From Archegozetes longisetosus (lineage: Eukaryota > Arthropoda > Arachnida > Sarcoptiformes > Trhypochthoniidae): DNA of 64,000 nucleotides. Each line of letters begins with the position of its first letter. The first letter of the stretch is position 1. A program made the translations under genes and the position numbers. The DNA is taken from contig JAEMBT020000009.1 in the NCBI GenBank assembly GCA_018873245.2, positions 14,479,794-14,543,793 on the forward strand, given 5' to 3'. The notes beneath the pieces are model-generated. The model saw nothing but the letters and a program-made list of their open reading frames with translations, was not told where the DNA came from and did no database searches. This document shows positions 48,201-57,893 of this stretch, piece by piece.

Positions 48201-48891
48201 CATTCATGCTAAAGGAGAACAAGATTGGACTCCTTTGCACTATGCTGCTTTCAGGGATAATTTGGATGTAATCAAATTCCTGATTGAAAAGGGAGCTGAC
48301 ATTAACGCTGAAGGATATCGTGGTCAAAAGCCATTGGATATTGCCAAGGAATACAAAAGCAAAAATGCAATAGAATTTTTAAAGCAAGAACAGGAAAGAA
48401 GCAGTAGTTCTAGTACTCCAGTTGCTAAAACTATTCGTGCCCGCCGTCATATTGATATGGTAGCGAGTAGTGCTCCAAAGACACCTTCTTTCATAAACGC
48501 TTTATTTGTATGGGCTATTGGTGGATTGTTTGGTCAAGGTATTCCTGCTTTAACTTCTACACAACAACGAAACATATATTATACATCATCAAATCTCTCA
48601 CAAATTCATGTCAATGGTACGATATTACTTCTAGATGTGTTCATTAGAAAATTCAAAGGTCAAAAGTACATACTGGCCCGATCAATGTCCTCATTAGAAG
48701 TTCAAGTCAATGCGTTAAGCATTACAGAAGAATTCGGAAAAGTATTGAGTTCTATTTGTAACATACCAGCAGATGAACTGATTGACTTAGCAGAAGTACA
48801 ATTAGATATATATAAAGCTATTATGAGCGACAATGGCAATAAAATTCCAGAAATATTAGTCTTGTATGTAAAAAAGCTTCAAAAATGTTGA
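45262..48891 (+). CDS. Giant ankyrin-repeat protein with latrotoxin-type C-terminal domain
   Basis: An uninterrupted, intronless 1209-residue ORF. Residues 1 to about 65 are a short, partly helical N-terminus without a signal peptide. About 29-31 ankyrin repeats fill about 66-1035 (TPLH.AA...LLLD.GADINAK), some reduced (LADNS type). A Ser run is followed by RARR (1059-1062), a furin-type site, then a 147-residue tail with a short Gly-rich hydrophobic segment (FVWAIGGLFG) and a VNGTILLLDVFIRK block. Ankyrin array, furin site and this tail together are the known arrangement of latrotoxin C-terminal domains, which also occur in some arthropod endosymbiont and phage proteins. The long N-terminal helical domain of spider latrotoxins is missing, so pore-forming activity cannot be assumed. 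It could be an arachnid homologue or a laterally acquired gene. Confidence 0.85.
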   Translation: MSDLSTINTTKTATTVNTTQQGINARIVNLKNELFRAVNNIETLRNYIEKAKEIGELHDIINMKDENQNTVLLLAATNGDDEIVGVLLNNRADVKVTDRNGWTPLHHAALSNEKLDIVRLLLDRGADINAKQFNDWTPLHLAARYNEKLDIVRLLLDRGAEINAKQFNDWTPLHLAAPFNEKPDIVRLLLDRGADINAKQNDEWTPLHYAARFNENPDILRLLLDRGADINAKEKDEWTPLHLAARYNEKPDIVRLLLDRGADINAKEKDEWTSLHIAAHNDKPDIVELLLDKGADINAKQKDEWTPLHYAARYNEKPDIVRLLLDRGADIYIKNISGYTPLDLADNSEIIMLILDKLAAVNNIMPLYAAVRYGSLKALKHFRDEDFNIRDNDGNTPLHWAAKEGKLDVIRLLIERTSSINANNNLHRKPLHLAAQSGRLNVVALLLDRGSDINAREKSNWTPLHFAVENGNLEVVRLLLDQGADPNAVTNLGKTSFDIAKEKNYVKIMEMITNEELFDAVKNEDVSKIEDSLSKGADVNAKGNNDWLPLHIAVKQGNFIVVKLLLNHGANIEVKTNYGWTPLHVALGRCQLNIIEFLMNKGADINAQTDKDWTPLHFAVYNNNYSEVKVLIDKGANVNIKNNDGLTPLHWTAYSGDFGLAKLLVDKGADIEAKDNFGSTPLYYAAKEGKLNIVKLLVDNRADVNTVQRDGRTPLHWAAYNGHLDVVEFLIEKHADINASDKNDWTPLHFAAERGNLDIARFLLDKGAVVNAKNKYGLTPLALTDNSELMRLLVNKLATLDNVTPLHAAIKYGTLKAVELFINTDINAKDKYGSTPLHFAAERGSLDMVRLLINKSARVKARNKNGLTPLELADNSGIINSIVNELATLDNITPLHAAIKYGTLKAVEYFVNTDINSKDKRGATPLHFAAERGNLDIARFLLDKGADINSKQKNGNTPLHLASQYRKLDVVKLLLHRGENIHAKGEQDWTPLHYAAFRDNLDVIKFLIEKGADINAEGYRGQKPLDIAKEYKSKNAIEFLKQEQERSSSSSTPVAKTIRARRHIDMVASSAPKTPSFINALFVWAIGGLFGQGIPALTSTQQRNIYYTSSNLSQIHVNGTILLLDVFIRKFKGQKYILARSMSSLEVQVNALSITEEFGKVLSSICNIPADELIDLAEVQLDIYKAIMSDNGNKIPEILVLYVKKLQKC
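45559..46258 (+). repeat. 102-nt coding tandem repeats within the ankyrin gene
   Basis: Seven consecutive ankyrin units are nearly identical in DNA. Most are 34 codons long rather than the usual 33, because the first helix reads RYNEKPDIV-type with an extra residue. Later repeats are much more diverged, so this block has expanded or been homogenised recently. Confidence 0.85.
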
Positions 48892-50854
48892 AGCCACCAC
48901 AAACTAAGACTCTGAACTGCTTTCCGACATATCGTCATTTTTAATATAACAATCCTACATCTAATGCATTTATGGATAATCAAATCATTCACCATCTTTA
49001 CCAAAACTGTCTGATAAACAGATAATAAACATCAAATGTGCTTAAGGAATCATTCAACAAAGTTTTAGTCTCGAAATTGATGGCAACTCTCGTTTGAGAG
49101 CACTTAAAAACGAAGTGATTTTAAAGTCGTATAGAACTGTTCCATTGAAATAACAATATTCATATTTGAATTACTTATTATAAGTATCAATAAAACTTTT
49201 TGAATCATTTTCGTTTCCCTCAACATATCTCATATATTTTGAGGAAATGATTTTTTTGTTTGAAACATTGCAGATGATAAGTAACTTAAATGAGATCAGA
49301 ATAGCCAAAGTGTAAACGCGAAGGCTCTTATCTCGGTTTAAATAGTAAAATTCATTTATAATTAAACTCTTAATCATATCTTAAGGATTCAATTCAATAA
49401 AAAATTATATTTGTTTCGAGTCGTGTAAAAACTTTTAAACGATATAAGAAACTAATTAATTATGACACTCATGTTCTGAAAGCTCTTAAACAAAAAAATC
49501 AGACTTTTACTCGTGCAAGATCAACTCGATGTCAAAGTTCTTAAAAATAGAAGTTTAATTTAGTCGATTACGTGCTGCAATCGTTGTCAACTGCCATTCC
49601 CTTCAATATCCCTAATAATCGATCGAATAATGACGAGAACGACGAACACATCAAAACAATAAATCTCGAGAAATGTGATTCTGATGTTGAGTTTAGTCGT
49701 CAACAGAATGCCAACCAATTTAATAGTAATGAAAATATAAAAAATTGTTTTATTTGTGGCAAAACAATCAAATCAAGTGTGAGGCGAAGTTCGTGGAAAA
49801 GTACATATCTCGCGTTGTTATGCGTTCGAGCTCAATATTAATGTTTACTGTGGCTCAAAGTCCGCTGAATGTCGGATAGACCTAACTTTACAATTGTGAT
49901 CATACTCACACTTGTGGTTGTTGTGAACACTTTGCATTCAATTTCTACTCAATGATACTGAATGTTATATCAATTACAGTCTGACCCGGCTATTGGCAAC
50001 TCGGTTATAGGCAAACCCGGTTGTTTGCAAACGATTTATTCGGTACCAACTAATCCAATCATATGTTAAAGAGTTGGGATATAGGCAAACCCAGTTATAG
50101 GCAACCTATGTTCTACGCACCGATCAGTTGTCTATAACCGGGTCAGACTGTATATATTAATTGAAATTATATGTTAATTGAAACTATACATTGATTTAAA
50201 TTATATATTAATTCTTATCACATAACCCTAAATAGGTTGAACATGTCATATATCTAATGATTTGAGATATGACGGCTTCACGTCATTGTTATAGTTGTAA
50301 TAATGTATTACTTGAGAGACAATAGCAGTTGAATAAAAGGAACTTGCTCTTATATTGCCATCAATTGTGATGCTGAAGACTTACAGCAAATCTATTATTA
50401 AATGCTTGAAATCATTTATATCGTTTAAGATCAATGCTTTCAGAGATCTAATGAATAAACTTGTTGAGTAAACTTGAATTTTAGGCTTAATCGCAAGAAA
50501 TGTACTTTTCTGGCAAACTTTACTATGAATAAATAAAATTTTTGATGGTTTAAGCGCCAAAAACAAGGCGTCTTTAAGTACAAGACTGACACGTAGACCT
50601 CCTATGGCTTGGATTAACGTAACTTTCGATAAGAAAATTTCACTCTATCTTATAACTTACTTGAATTTTATATCTTTATTGAATAGTCAAAATTTCATTA
50701 ATGGGTGAATATATACAGCTTTATATCTTTGTGAAAACTTATGTATATTTCAACTAATTAAAAAATGTTTTAAAGGCGTTTCGAAAACTGTTAAGTTATC
50801 AAAATGCTTTACGTAAAATGCAAAAATCTATTTTTGGTAGTGTATTGACTCCGA
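48892..50854. other. Intergenic region after the ankyrin gene
   Basis: No recognised gene. A frame at 49572-49841 contains a CFICGK motif but does not match any family I know. The pogo-like MITE at 49977-50150 is the only clear feature. Confidence 0.45.
49977..50150. mobile_element. pogo-like MITE, copy 2
   Basis: 174 bp with well-preserved inverted tips CAGTCTGACCCGGCTAT and CAGTCTGACCCGGTTAT, TA on each side, and internal sequence shared with the copy at 23504-23676. Its tips match each other better than those of copy 1, so it is probably the younger insertion. Confidence 0.8.
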
Positions 50855-52784
50855 TTGATAAAAATATTTCTATTGAAAACAATCACAAAAAGAAAAAAAA
50901 GTTTATTTCAAAATAACAGTCGAGATTTTGTCAAAACTATAAGACTTTTTGATACAAATAGTGATGAAATAAGTAGTGATAAGCTTAGTGATAATACTGA
51001 TTATACATGTTGTAATAAAAATCATTTATCAAAATTTTAAAATAGTGAGAAAAATGATATTTTGAAACATTTTAACTCAATAAAAACTAATGAACAAGAA
51101 AATGAATATTTGTAATCTGTGGTTATTTCTCAAAACTTTGTTGAAAAAAGTGGAATCATTAAACCAAGAACATCAAACTTCAAATATTTTGTTCAATTTA
51201 AAGATAAAAAAAATCCTATCCTCATAAAACGTGATAAAGTTTGTTTGAACACATTTTTGAAACCTCATAATATTAAATATGGGAGAAATAATTTAATATT
51301 AATATTAAAAATAAGATATTGAAAAAATCGTAGTGAAAGTCAGGACATGTGAGGAAAGCATAATTCACGACCAAATAAGACTCCGTTAGAAGTAGAATTA
51401 TATATTCGTTAGTTCATTGAAAATTATCCATCGCGTGAAAGCCACTATAGTCCTATAGTTATAACTGGTAGGAAATACATTGAATCAAATAAAAATATCT
51501 CAATTTTATATCGTGAATTCATTGAAAAATAATATAAATATAATGGTTATGTGAATTTTCCATGTGATACTCAAAAGCTGTAATGTTGGATTTGGGTTCC
51601 CCAAAAGTGATATTTGCGGTATTTGTCAAGAATTCAACGTTAAAATAAAACCATTAAATTATGAAAATAATACTTTACTTGAAATTGAACTTATAAGTTT
51701 ATTGAGTAAACACCAAAATGAATATAAAGCTGTTGCAAAAAGTGATTCGAATATTGCAGTAATTTCTATGGATTACGAGAAAAACTTTTTTGTTCCTATT
51801 ACTAGAGTTAATGCTGAATACTATAGTAGACAACTATCAAAACATAACTTTGGAATTCATGACATGACTAAAGGAGGGCTACAATGTTCATGTATTCTGA
51901 AAACTGCTTTAAAATTACTAAATGAGAGCATATCATTATTAAGTTATTATCTTTCAAATAAGTTGGACAAAAATATATAAAGTCTTTATATTCAGTGACA
52001 ATTGTTTTGCACAAATGAAAAGTCGATATTTATGGCTGTTTTGTGATATATTAGTGAAATGCAAAGTGTATGGTGAAATCAATTTGATATATCCGATTGT
52101 TAGACATTTCTATCTTGATTGCAATCGTGATTTTGGCTTAATTGAGAAATCACGAAAAAGTATTAATAAAATATTATTGCCTTCAGAATGGGTTAATGAA
52201 GTAAAAAATGCAAACCTAAAAAATCCATTTGAAGTAATATATGTTAACTACCCTTTAACAGATGATTTAATGCCTGACTCTTCAGAAATTTGTAAAGTTT
52301 ACGACTATAAAAGTTTTATGAAACCATTTCTTAAGCCTAAATTAACTCATTTGACTGAAGTTCGTCGCATGAAATTCACTCAAAATGACATCAAAATTTC
52401 ACTAAACTTAGACTCTGAACCAGACTTATCAATAAGTTTATTGAAGTTTGATGAAAATATTGACTTAAAAGTCATGAAATCCAATTTAAATTTAGCCTAT
52501 AATGACTTTCTACCTATTAATAAAGCTAAATATGATAATACTAAAAGTCTATTAAGGTATGTCCTTCTTCAGATAATGCAACTTTCTATAGCGATAAATA
52601 TATTAAATTCAAAGACTCAGAATTTTCAATGATCAATATAAGGGTAGAATCACTTTCAAATAATTCTCGTTGTGAATGTAAAGGTAAATGTTTGAGAAAA
52701 TGTTTATGCAAAGCGAATGGAAAGACTTGTATCAATTCTTGTTTGTGCAGCAAAAGCTTATGTGAAAATTTAATCAAAAACTGA
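50855..52784 (+). pseudogene. Decayed DUF7869-type (transposon-related) gene
   Basis: Collinear fragments in changing frames match an animal multicopy family often labelled DUF7869. In order: KVCLNTFLKPHNIKYGRNN (51119-51322); NSRPNKTPLEVELYIR and NYPSRESHYSPIV in broken frames near 51365-51460; VGFGFPKSDICGICQEF and EYYSRQLSKHNFGIHD (51564-51980); IVRHFYLDCNRDFGLIEK and LLPSEWVNEVKN (52015-52632); and a Cys-rich tail (CECKGKC..KCLCK, 52629-52784). At least four breaks prevent a full product. The family looks transposon-derived, but its mechanism is not established to my knowledge, and I saw no terminal repeats. The name is from memory of the motif pattern. Confidence 0.6.
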
Positions 52785-53512
52785 AATTGTTGTAAATATT
52801 GTATAGAAAGTTTTTACCATTAAAAGTTGTAAGCTTTGTACATAACTTAAGTTGGTTTCTTACTTTTAAATTGATGTTATTTAAACTTAAAATCTGAGCG
52901 AAAGCTTAGTTATCAAACTATTCAGAACTAGTTATCATACAGTCCCGGACATACGTATAAGACCACTCGAAAAAATTGAATAACTCGAGAACGAATTCAG
53001 TGATTTTAATGAAATTTTGAATATAGTATTTTTAACCCTCAATTAAATTCCATACTTAATTTCGTTAAGATATCTCAATCCGTTCCCGAGATATGGCCTA
53101 AAGTCCATTTTTGAGATGGAAATTCGTTTAAGACCAGTTGTAATTTTATCAAATTAATTACAATTAAGAACTGTTACGACCAGATTTTTTGATCAAAAGT
53201 ATGAAAACACTCTATGGCCAACTAATGATGAGATTTCCGAGAGTTTAAAACTTGATTGGCTGCTGACATACGCAAATTTTGATTCCCTACTCCCGACAGC
53301 TATAATTAGTGGCCATCTGAAGAACTAGGCGAACCAGAACTACCCGAAGGTGCTTAATCGGGTCAAAGTTCAATATCCGTGCTAGCTCCTTCAAATAGTT
53401 GATCGCTGGGCACGAGAACTGCTCTGAGACGGCCTTAGTAGTGAATATTCTGAATTTTAAATTACTAGAATTTGAATTCTGGTCACCGATTTTGCTCGAA
53501 TTATATTCGAAA

Positions 53513-53750
53513 CTCATCTTCGAGAACTCAAAAACTAACGATATGATTCTGGTGACCATCACTAAGTTTCTTATAAACTGCTCTGCTCAAAATAAATGCC
53601 GCTCAAATTAATACGTATTCAGTGTAATGTTTCAGTATTAGAAATCACTAAAAAAAACTAGAGGCATTTATTTTGAGCAGAGCAGTTTATAAGAAACTTA
53701 GTGATGGTCACCAGAATCATATCGTTAGTTTTTGAGTTCTCGAGGATGAG
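53513..53750. repeat. Near-perfect inverted repeat, 87-bp arms
   Basis: Arms 53513-53600 and 53664-53750 are reverse complements with about one mismatch and enclose a 63-bp spacer. The right arm ends about 12 bp from the splice donor of the P450 fragment. Such near-identity implies a recent inverted duplication, a young foldback element or an assembly artefact. It shares no obvious tips with the other foldbacks here. Confidence 0.85.
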
Positions 53751-53761
53751 TACTCACTTAC

Positions 53762-54522
53762 TTTAAGTAAATATCCATGATCTGAATAACCAGACAATTG
53801 TTTGACCAGTTCCACAAAAACACGGACCCGATTTATAATGAATCTGAATTCAGGAAATAAAAACCACAAAAAAATCAGAGACTGTCCAACTTTGATGTTG
53901 AAACTTCCACGAGCAGCCTCCAGCATTTTCATAATTGTTCTGAGCTCCAGTGTCGACACCAAATGCTGTCCTAGATATTGTATCTAATGTTAATCCCTGA
54001 AGAAGTTCATAGATATGAAACTCTTTATTTTGTTGTGAACTTTCTGCCACTCTTGAAATGAACTTATCGATCGATGAGTTAATGATTGGAGTCATTTGTT
54101 TCAGTTTAGATCCACTGAAAGTAGGTGTGAAAGTACTTCTCATTTGTTTCCATCGGCTATCTTTACAAGAGATGAAACTGCGCTGCAATCTTGGATTAGG
54201 ATTAAGTGCTCCGAAAAATAGTGCTCGTCTCGAGAAATTATCAAAATGTTTGATTTGCAAAAATTTTAGTAATTGTGTCAGCGATTAGTACAAGTGGTTT
54301 TCCCCCTAAATAGTAACCAACTACTCGGCCATACTTATTGATCCACTCTTCGTCACACTTTGCATAACCTTTGGTTTGATATTGTTTCAAATTACCAAAT
54401 ATTAGGTTCAGTTCAGGTCCAGGAATACGATTTGGTTTCAATTTAGTCATTTGACGTATTCGCCAATTATACCAAACAATGAGCACAATCAACAAAATGT
54501 GCAGTAAAATTAAAATAAACAT
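53762..54522 (-). pseudogene. N-terminal half of a cytochrome P450 (CYP3-clan-like)
   Basis: Microsomal P450 start on the minus strand: a hydrophobic anchor (MFILILLHILLIVLIVWY), the proline-rich hinge (KPNRIPGPELNLIFGN), then EEWINKYGRVVGYYLGG, SRWKQMRSTFTPTFSGSKLK (C-helix WxxxR) and TLDTISRTAFGVDTGAQNN, as in the CYP3 clan. The exon appears to end at 53762 before GTAAGT. Two frame changes, near 54280 and near 53935, interrupt it; each needs one base removed. The second half, including the I-helix, ExxR and the Cys-containing heme loop, was not found on the minus strand below it. An inverted repeat sits where the next exon should lie. It is most likely a truncated pseudogene; a distant downstream exon is possible. 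Confidence 0.75.
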
Positions 54523-54971
54523 TTTCAAGTCTACACTTTTATAATGAGCTTTTAATAAAAGCAAACTTTTTAATTGAGATTGTTTTTAGTAAACTTAATC
54601 AAACATTGAATAAGAGATTATTAAATAGCTTCAACAAAAGTTCGAATTTGCTATCCTTGAAATGAGTAATAACTTAGAGTTAACATGACTTACAATACAA
54701 CTCAGTTTTGATAATTATATCAATGAGTAACTTGTATTACACGGTATACTCGATATTACACACTATACACTGAAAAGCTTACTATACTGTGATAGCACTA
54801 GAATTTGTTATAATGGTATGCTTTCTATCAGACCGTAACAGATATTAACAAACTTATAAAGTATTTAATATAGTAATCAAATCGATGAGTATGATAGACA
54901 ATCTAACACAGAAATAGCCTTTTCGCGTTCATATCGTAGTGATTAAGTGTTAATATTGTGATGATTCACAC

Positions 54972-55647
54972 TAGAGCATGACATTTTTCAAAATTGTCAT
55001 AACCTTAGCCGCCTACAACCGCCTGATATGAAAACCACAACTGCTCCTCATTCACTTCTAACTAAAATTGGCTAACCGCAAAGTCAACCGCAAAGTCAAC
55101 CGCAAATAATCGTTTCGAATGAGTTTATTATTTGGTATAAGTGTTAAAATATTACAATTAATCAGTCATCGTGGAGAATAACTTCTAGATTACGCAAAAT
55201 AAGATCTAAATTGGTCGATTCACTCATTTTAAAATGAAATCTATTAATGAATTTAATTCGATATTTTATTCTATCCTATGACTCGCGTTAGTAAAGGTTT
55301 ACTCTATTTATAGTTAGACTTTATTTAACAAAAAACTTTAATACGGCTTAAAAACTAAATATTTTCTGATACTTCTGTGACTTAATTATTTGAATAATAG
55401 CGCAATCTTTCGTACTGTAAAAAACTCATTTACTCTTTCAAAGAAGTTATTGCGATCGTTGGTCTTTGAAAAGATCAGTATTTTTCAAAAGGAATTGATA
55501 CATTTTTATGCGGTTATTATTATGCAGCACAATACCCTCAACCGCCCGCAACCGCTGGCTCTTATACTCACAACCTCCCTTGAACCGAGGATGCTGGAGG
55601 TTAACCGCGTCACAACCGCGGCTGAGGTTATGTTATGTCATGGTCTA
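54972..55647. mobile_element. Non-autonomous hAT-like element
   Basis: Inverted tips TAGAGCATGAC and TAGACCATGAC, followed on both sides by ATAACCT(T/C)AGCCGC, are flanked by ATTCACAC (54964-54971) and ATTGACAC (55648-55655), an 8-bp duplication with one mismatch. The subterminal zones carry repeated CAACCGC motifs, unusual in this AT-rich region. The short frames inside match no protein family I recognise. Confidence 0.65.
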
Positions 55648-55799
55648 ATTGACACAATTATCTCTGACTAAACTGAAGGCTATACAATTGTTTACACATA
55701 ATTCAAATGCGATCTGTTTGAAGGACTATTCGGGAGACTATAATTTGAAGCGCAATTACTCGAGCTTGCTTTGGTGCAATTTTTTCTATTAAGTAGTAT

Positions 55800-55867
55800 C
55801 GGTTAATAAGCTCTCGACCTCTTATGTATTGCAGTCAATGGATTATAAGCCGAGAACTTATTGACTA
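55800..55867. repeat. 67-bp palindromic mini-repeat, copy 2
   Basis: Related to the copy at 35398-35464: it shares CGACCTCTTATGTATTG and CGAGAACTTATTGACTA, and its ends are inverted copies of each other. It lies in otherwise empty DNA. Confidence 0.6.
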
Positions 55868-56394
55868 CCTTTTTGAGACTTATTTCACGTTTTCTTAATT
55901 TCATTGAAAATGTAAATATGAATAACAACAACGTATATACAATAATAATAAATACTAAGTATGCGTAAATCTCAAAAAGTCGACTCCTATGTTCACAGAA
56001 GAGTGTTTATGAAATTTATACACTTTTGGCAAATAGTGCCACAATTTGTGTTTACTGTCCACTCTCGAGATTTTTTAAGAATATGCTATCAAATACAAAA
56101 TCATTTTAAGCCAAGCAAATAATTCATTATTTCATGTTTAATTCAACTAAATATCAAATAAGTTCAAAGCGATTACTGAGATACCAAAGTATCGAATGAG
56201 TTCAATATGAACTTTGAAACGATTAATGCAAACTTTAATTATTGAATAAGTTATTAAGTGACCGATAACTTAATGGCAATTAAGTACTTAATACCTCTCG
56301 AGTCAAACTATACACACAATGAGTCGACAATTGAAGCGCTCTTTTCAGAAAATGATATCAATTCCTAAATGAAATTGAAAACAATTAAAGAGAA

Positions 56395-56865
56395 TATTCA
56401 ATAAATGACAAAATCATTTGACCCAAACCTTTATTTTGTACTAAAGGGTGGATTCATAAGAACACAAAACATTTATGAAATGTGTTGCAAAACAGATCAT
56501 CACAAATGTGGGCACAAATCAAATGTATTTTAGTGATGACATCGCTATGAAAGTGTTAATAATTGGCCTGCAATTCATTAATGGCTTCAATATGACAGAT
56601 GTGATCACAGATATGGTGACAGAAATGACGTGACCGCCAAACACATTGAGCGACAATGAGCTGATCCTATGGTTAAGCTTCCAGTACCACAGCCGACATC
56701 TGCAACACTTTTGTGTTGAATGTGATCAAACGTGTTGTCAATAGTGAACAGCATTCGTGACCCGATGTGACCACACGCGGAGTATTGCGACAAATGTATT
56801 GCTCCAAATGCACTTTTGGCGAATCCAAGTCTTCCTTCTCTGAAAGTTTTCATTTCATTCTCCAC
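56395..56865 (-). pseudogene. METTL5-like methyltransferase relic
   Basis: The minus strand encodes HIGSRMLFTIDNTFDHIQ and VADVGCGTGSLTIGSA, which matches METTL5, the 18S rRNA m6A methyltransferase (SAM-binding GCG-x-G motif I preceded by the RMLxTIxNTFD stretch). Further on, in other frames, IEAINELQAN and, at 56443-56457, MNPPF (the N6-adenine methyltransferase catalytic motif) keep the family order. Several frameshifts and stops intervene and no GT/AG introns explain them. The start codon region is not conserved. It looks like an old, possibly processed, pseudogene; a functional METTL5 would have to lie elsewhere. Confidence 0.65.
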
Positions 56866-56894
56866 TCAAATAAACGTTTGTTTCAATTATTAGT

Positions 56895-57893
56895 TTTGTA
56901 CGAAAAACAGTCCTTTCATTGAAAATGTATTTTTGTGTTAACAAAATAATACAATAGATGTGACTTCGCTCTCAACACTTCTTCAAAACTTTGTAAAAGT
57001 TTGCGTTCAGTTAATCGTCACTTTATTTCTATTGAAACTAATTTATGAATTTTGTCATTTATGAAGAATTTGAGCAAAATAATGTTTAAGTAACTATAAT
57101 AATGTTAGGACCATTTCTGCAACTTTAGCATAATCATAACGTTACAAATGTAACGAATACTACCATTACTATACACTAGTTTTATTGCTGTCTGTCTTAT
57201 CGGTGAGTCTTAATGACAAAAGTCCAAAATCAGACTCTCACTAATCGGCTCTATTAATCATAACTTTTTACCAGAATTTTATTAGAGTAAAACGAGTTAC
57301 TAAAACACTTTAGATTAACTCTTAAAATGGGGACAGTTGTAGCATTGTATGTATCAGTAAATGTTTTACATCTGTTAGAGTGAAAGTTGTATAATTTCAA
57401 GACTCGAAGAGTTAGCTTGCAACCTGTTGTCCTAGATTTTGATGCAATTTTAATAGTTGTTACTTATTTCAAAATGACAATATTTGTCGAGCCAGCGTAA
57501 AACTGACTGAATTTACATTTTTCATCAATAAACATTTTGTATGTTTTGCAATACAAGAGATGAAACCAGTCTGTATTCCATAACATTGTGTTTGGCAAAC
57601 ACTCACCAAAAAGCTATTCAAACATAATTGAGATAACAGGTAGTGTTCTAGCAAATTTTCGTCATCTATTTGTTCTTAGAATTGATTCAATTTTTCTAAA
57701 ACATAGTCGTTTTAATATTTATTTTTCAAATTTGAAAATAATTCAATAATTGTTTTAATGGTAAGGACCTTAAGCAAGCATTACAATTATTGCAAAAATC
57801 GTTCACAGATCATCTATTTTTAGCTCAAAAAATGAAAACATTAGAATTGAAATTAAATGAATCAAATTATAAAATTCATTGGAACTTAAAAAC
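56895..57893. other. Intergenic region
   Basis: Between the METTL5-like relic and the receptor fragment I see no gene or clear repeat. Confidence 0.4.

Noticed and set aside
47418..48203. A 261-codon open frame on the minus strand inside the ankyrin gene
   Set aside because: It is an antisense shadow of the repetitive ankyrin coding sequence; its composition mirrors the repeats and it has no family motifs.
49572..49841. An 89-codon frame with a CFICGK motif
   Set aside because: One CxxC pair without the rest of a zinc finger, no homologous context and no splice partners; not enough to call a gene.
52936..52962. TACAGTCCCGGACATACG resembles a Tc1-type terminus
   Set aside because: No inverted partner with a TA duplication was found nearby, so an element could not be bounded.
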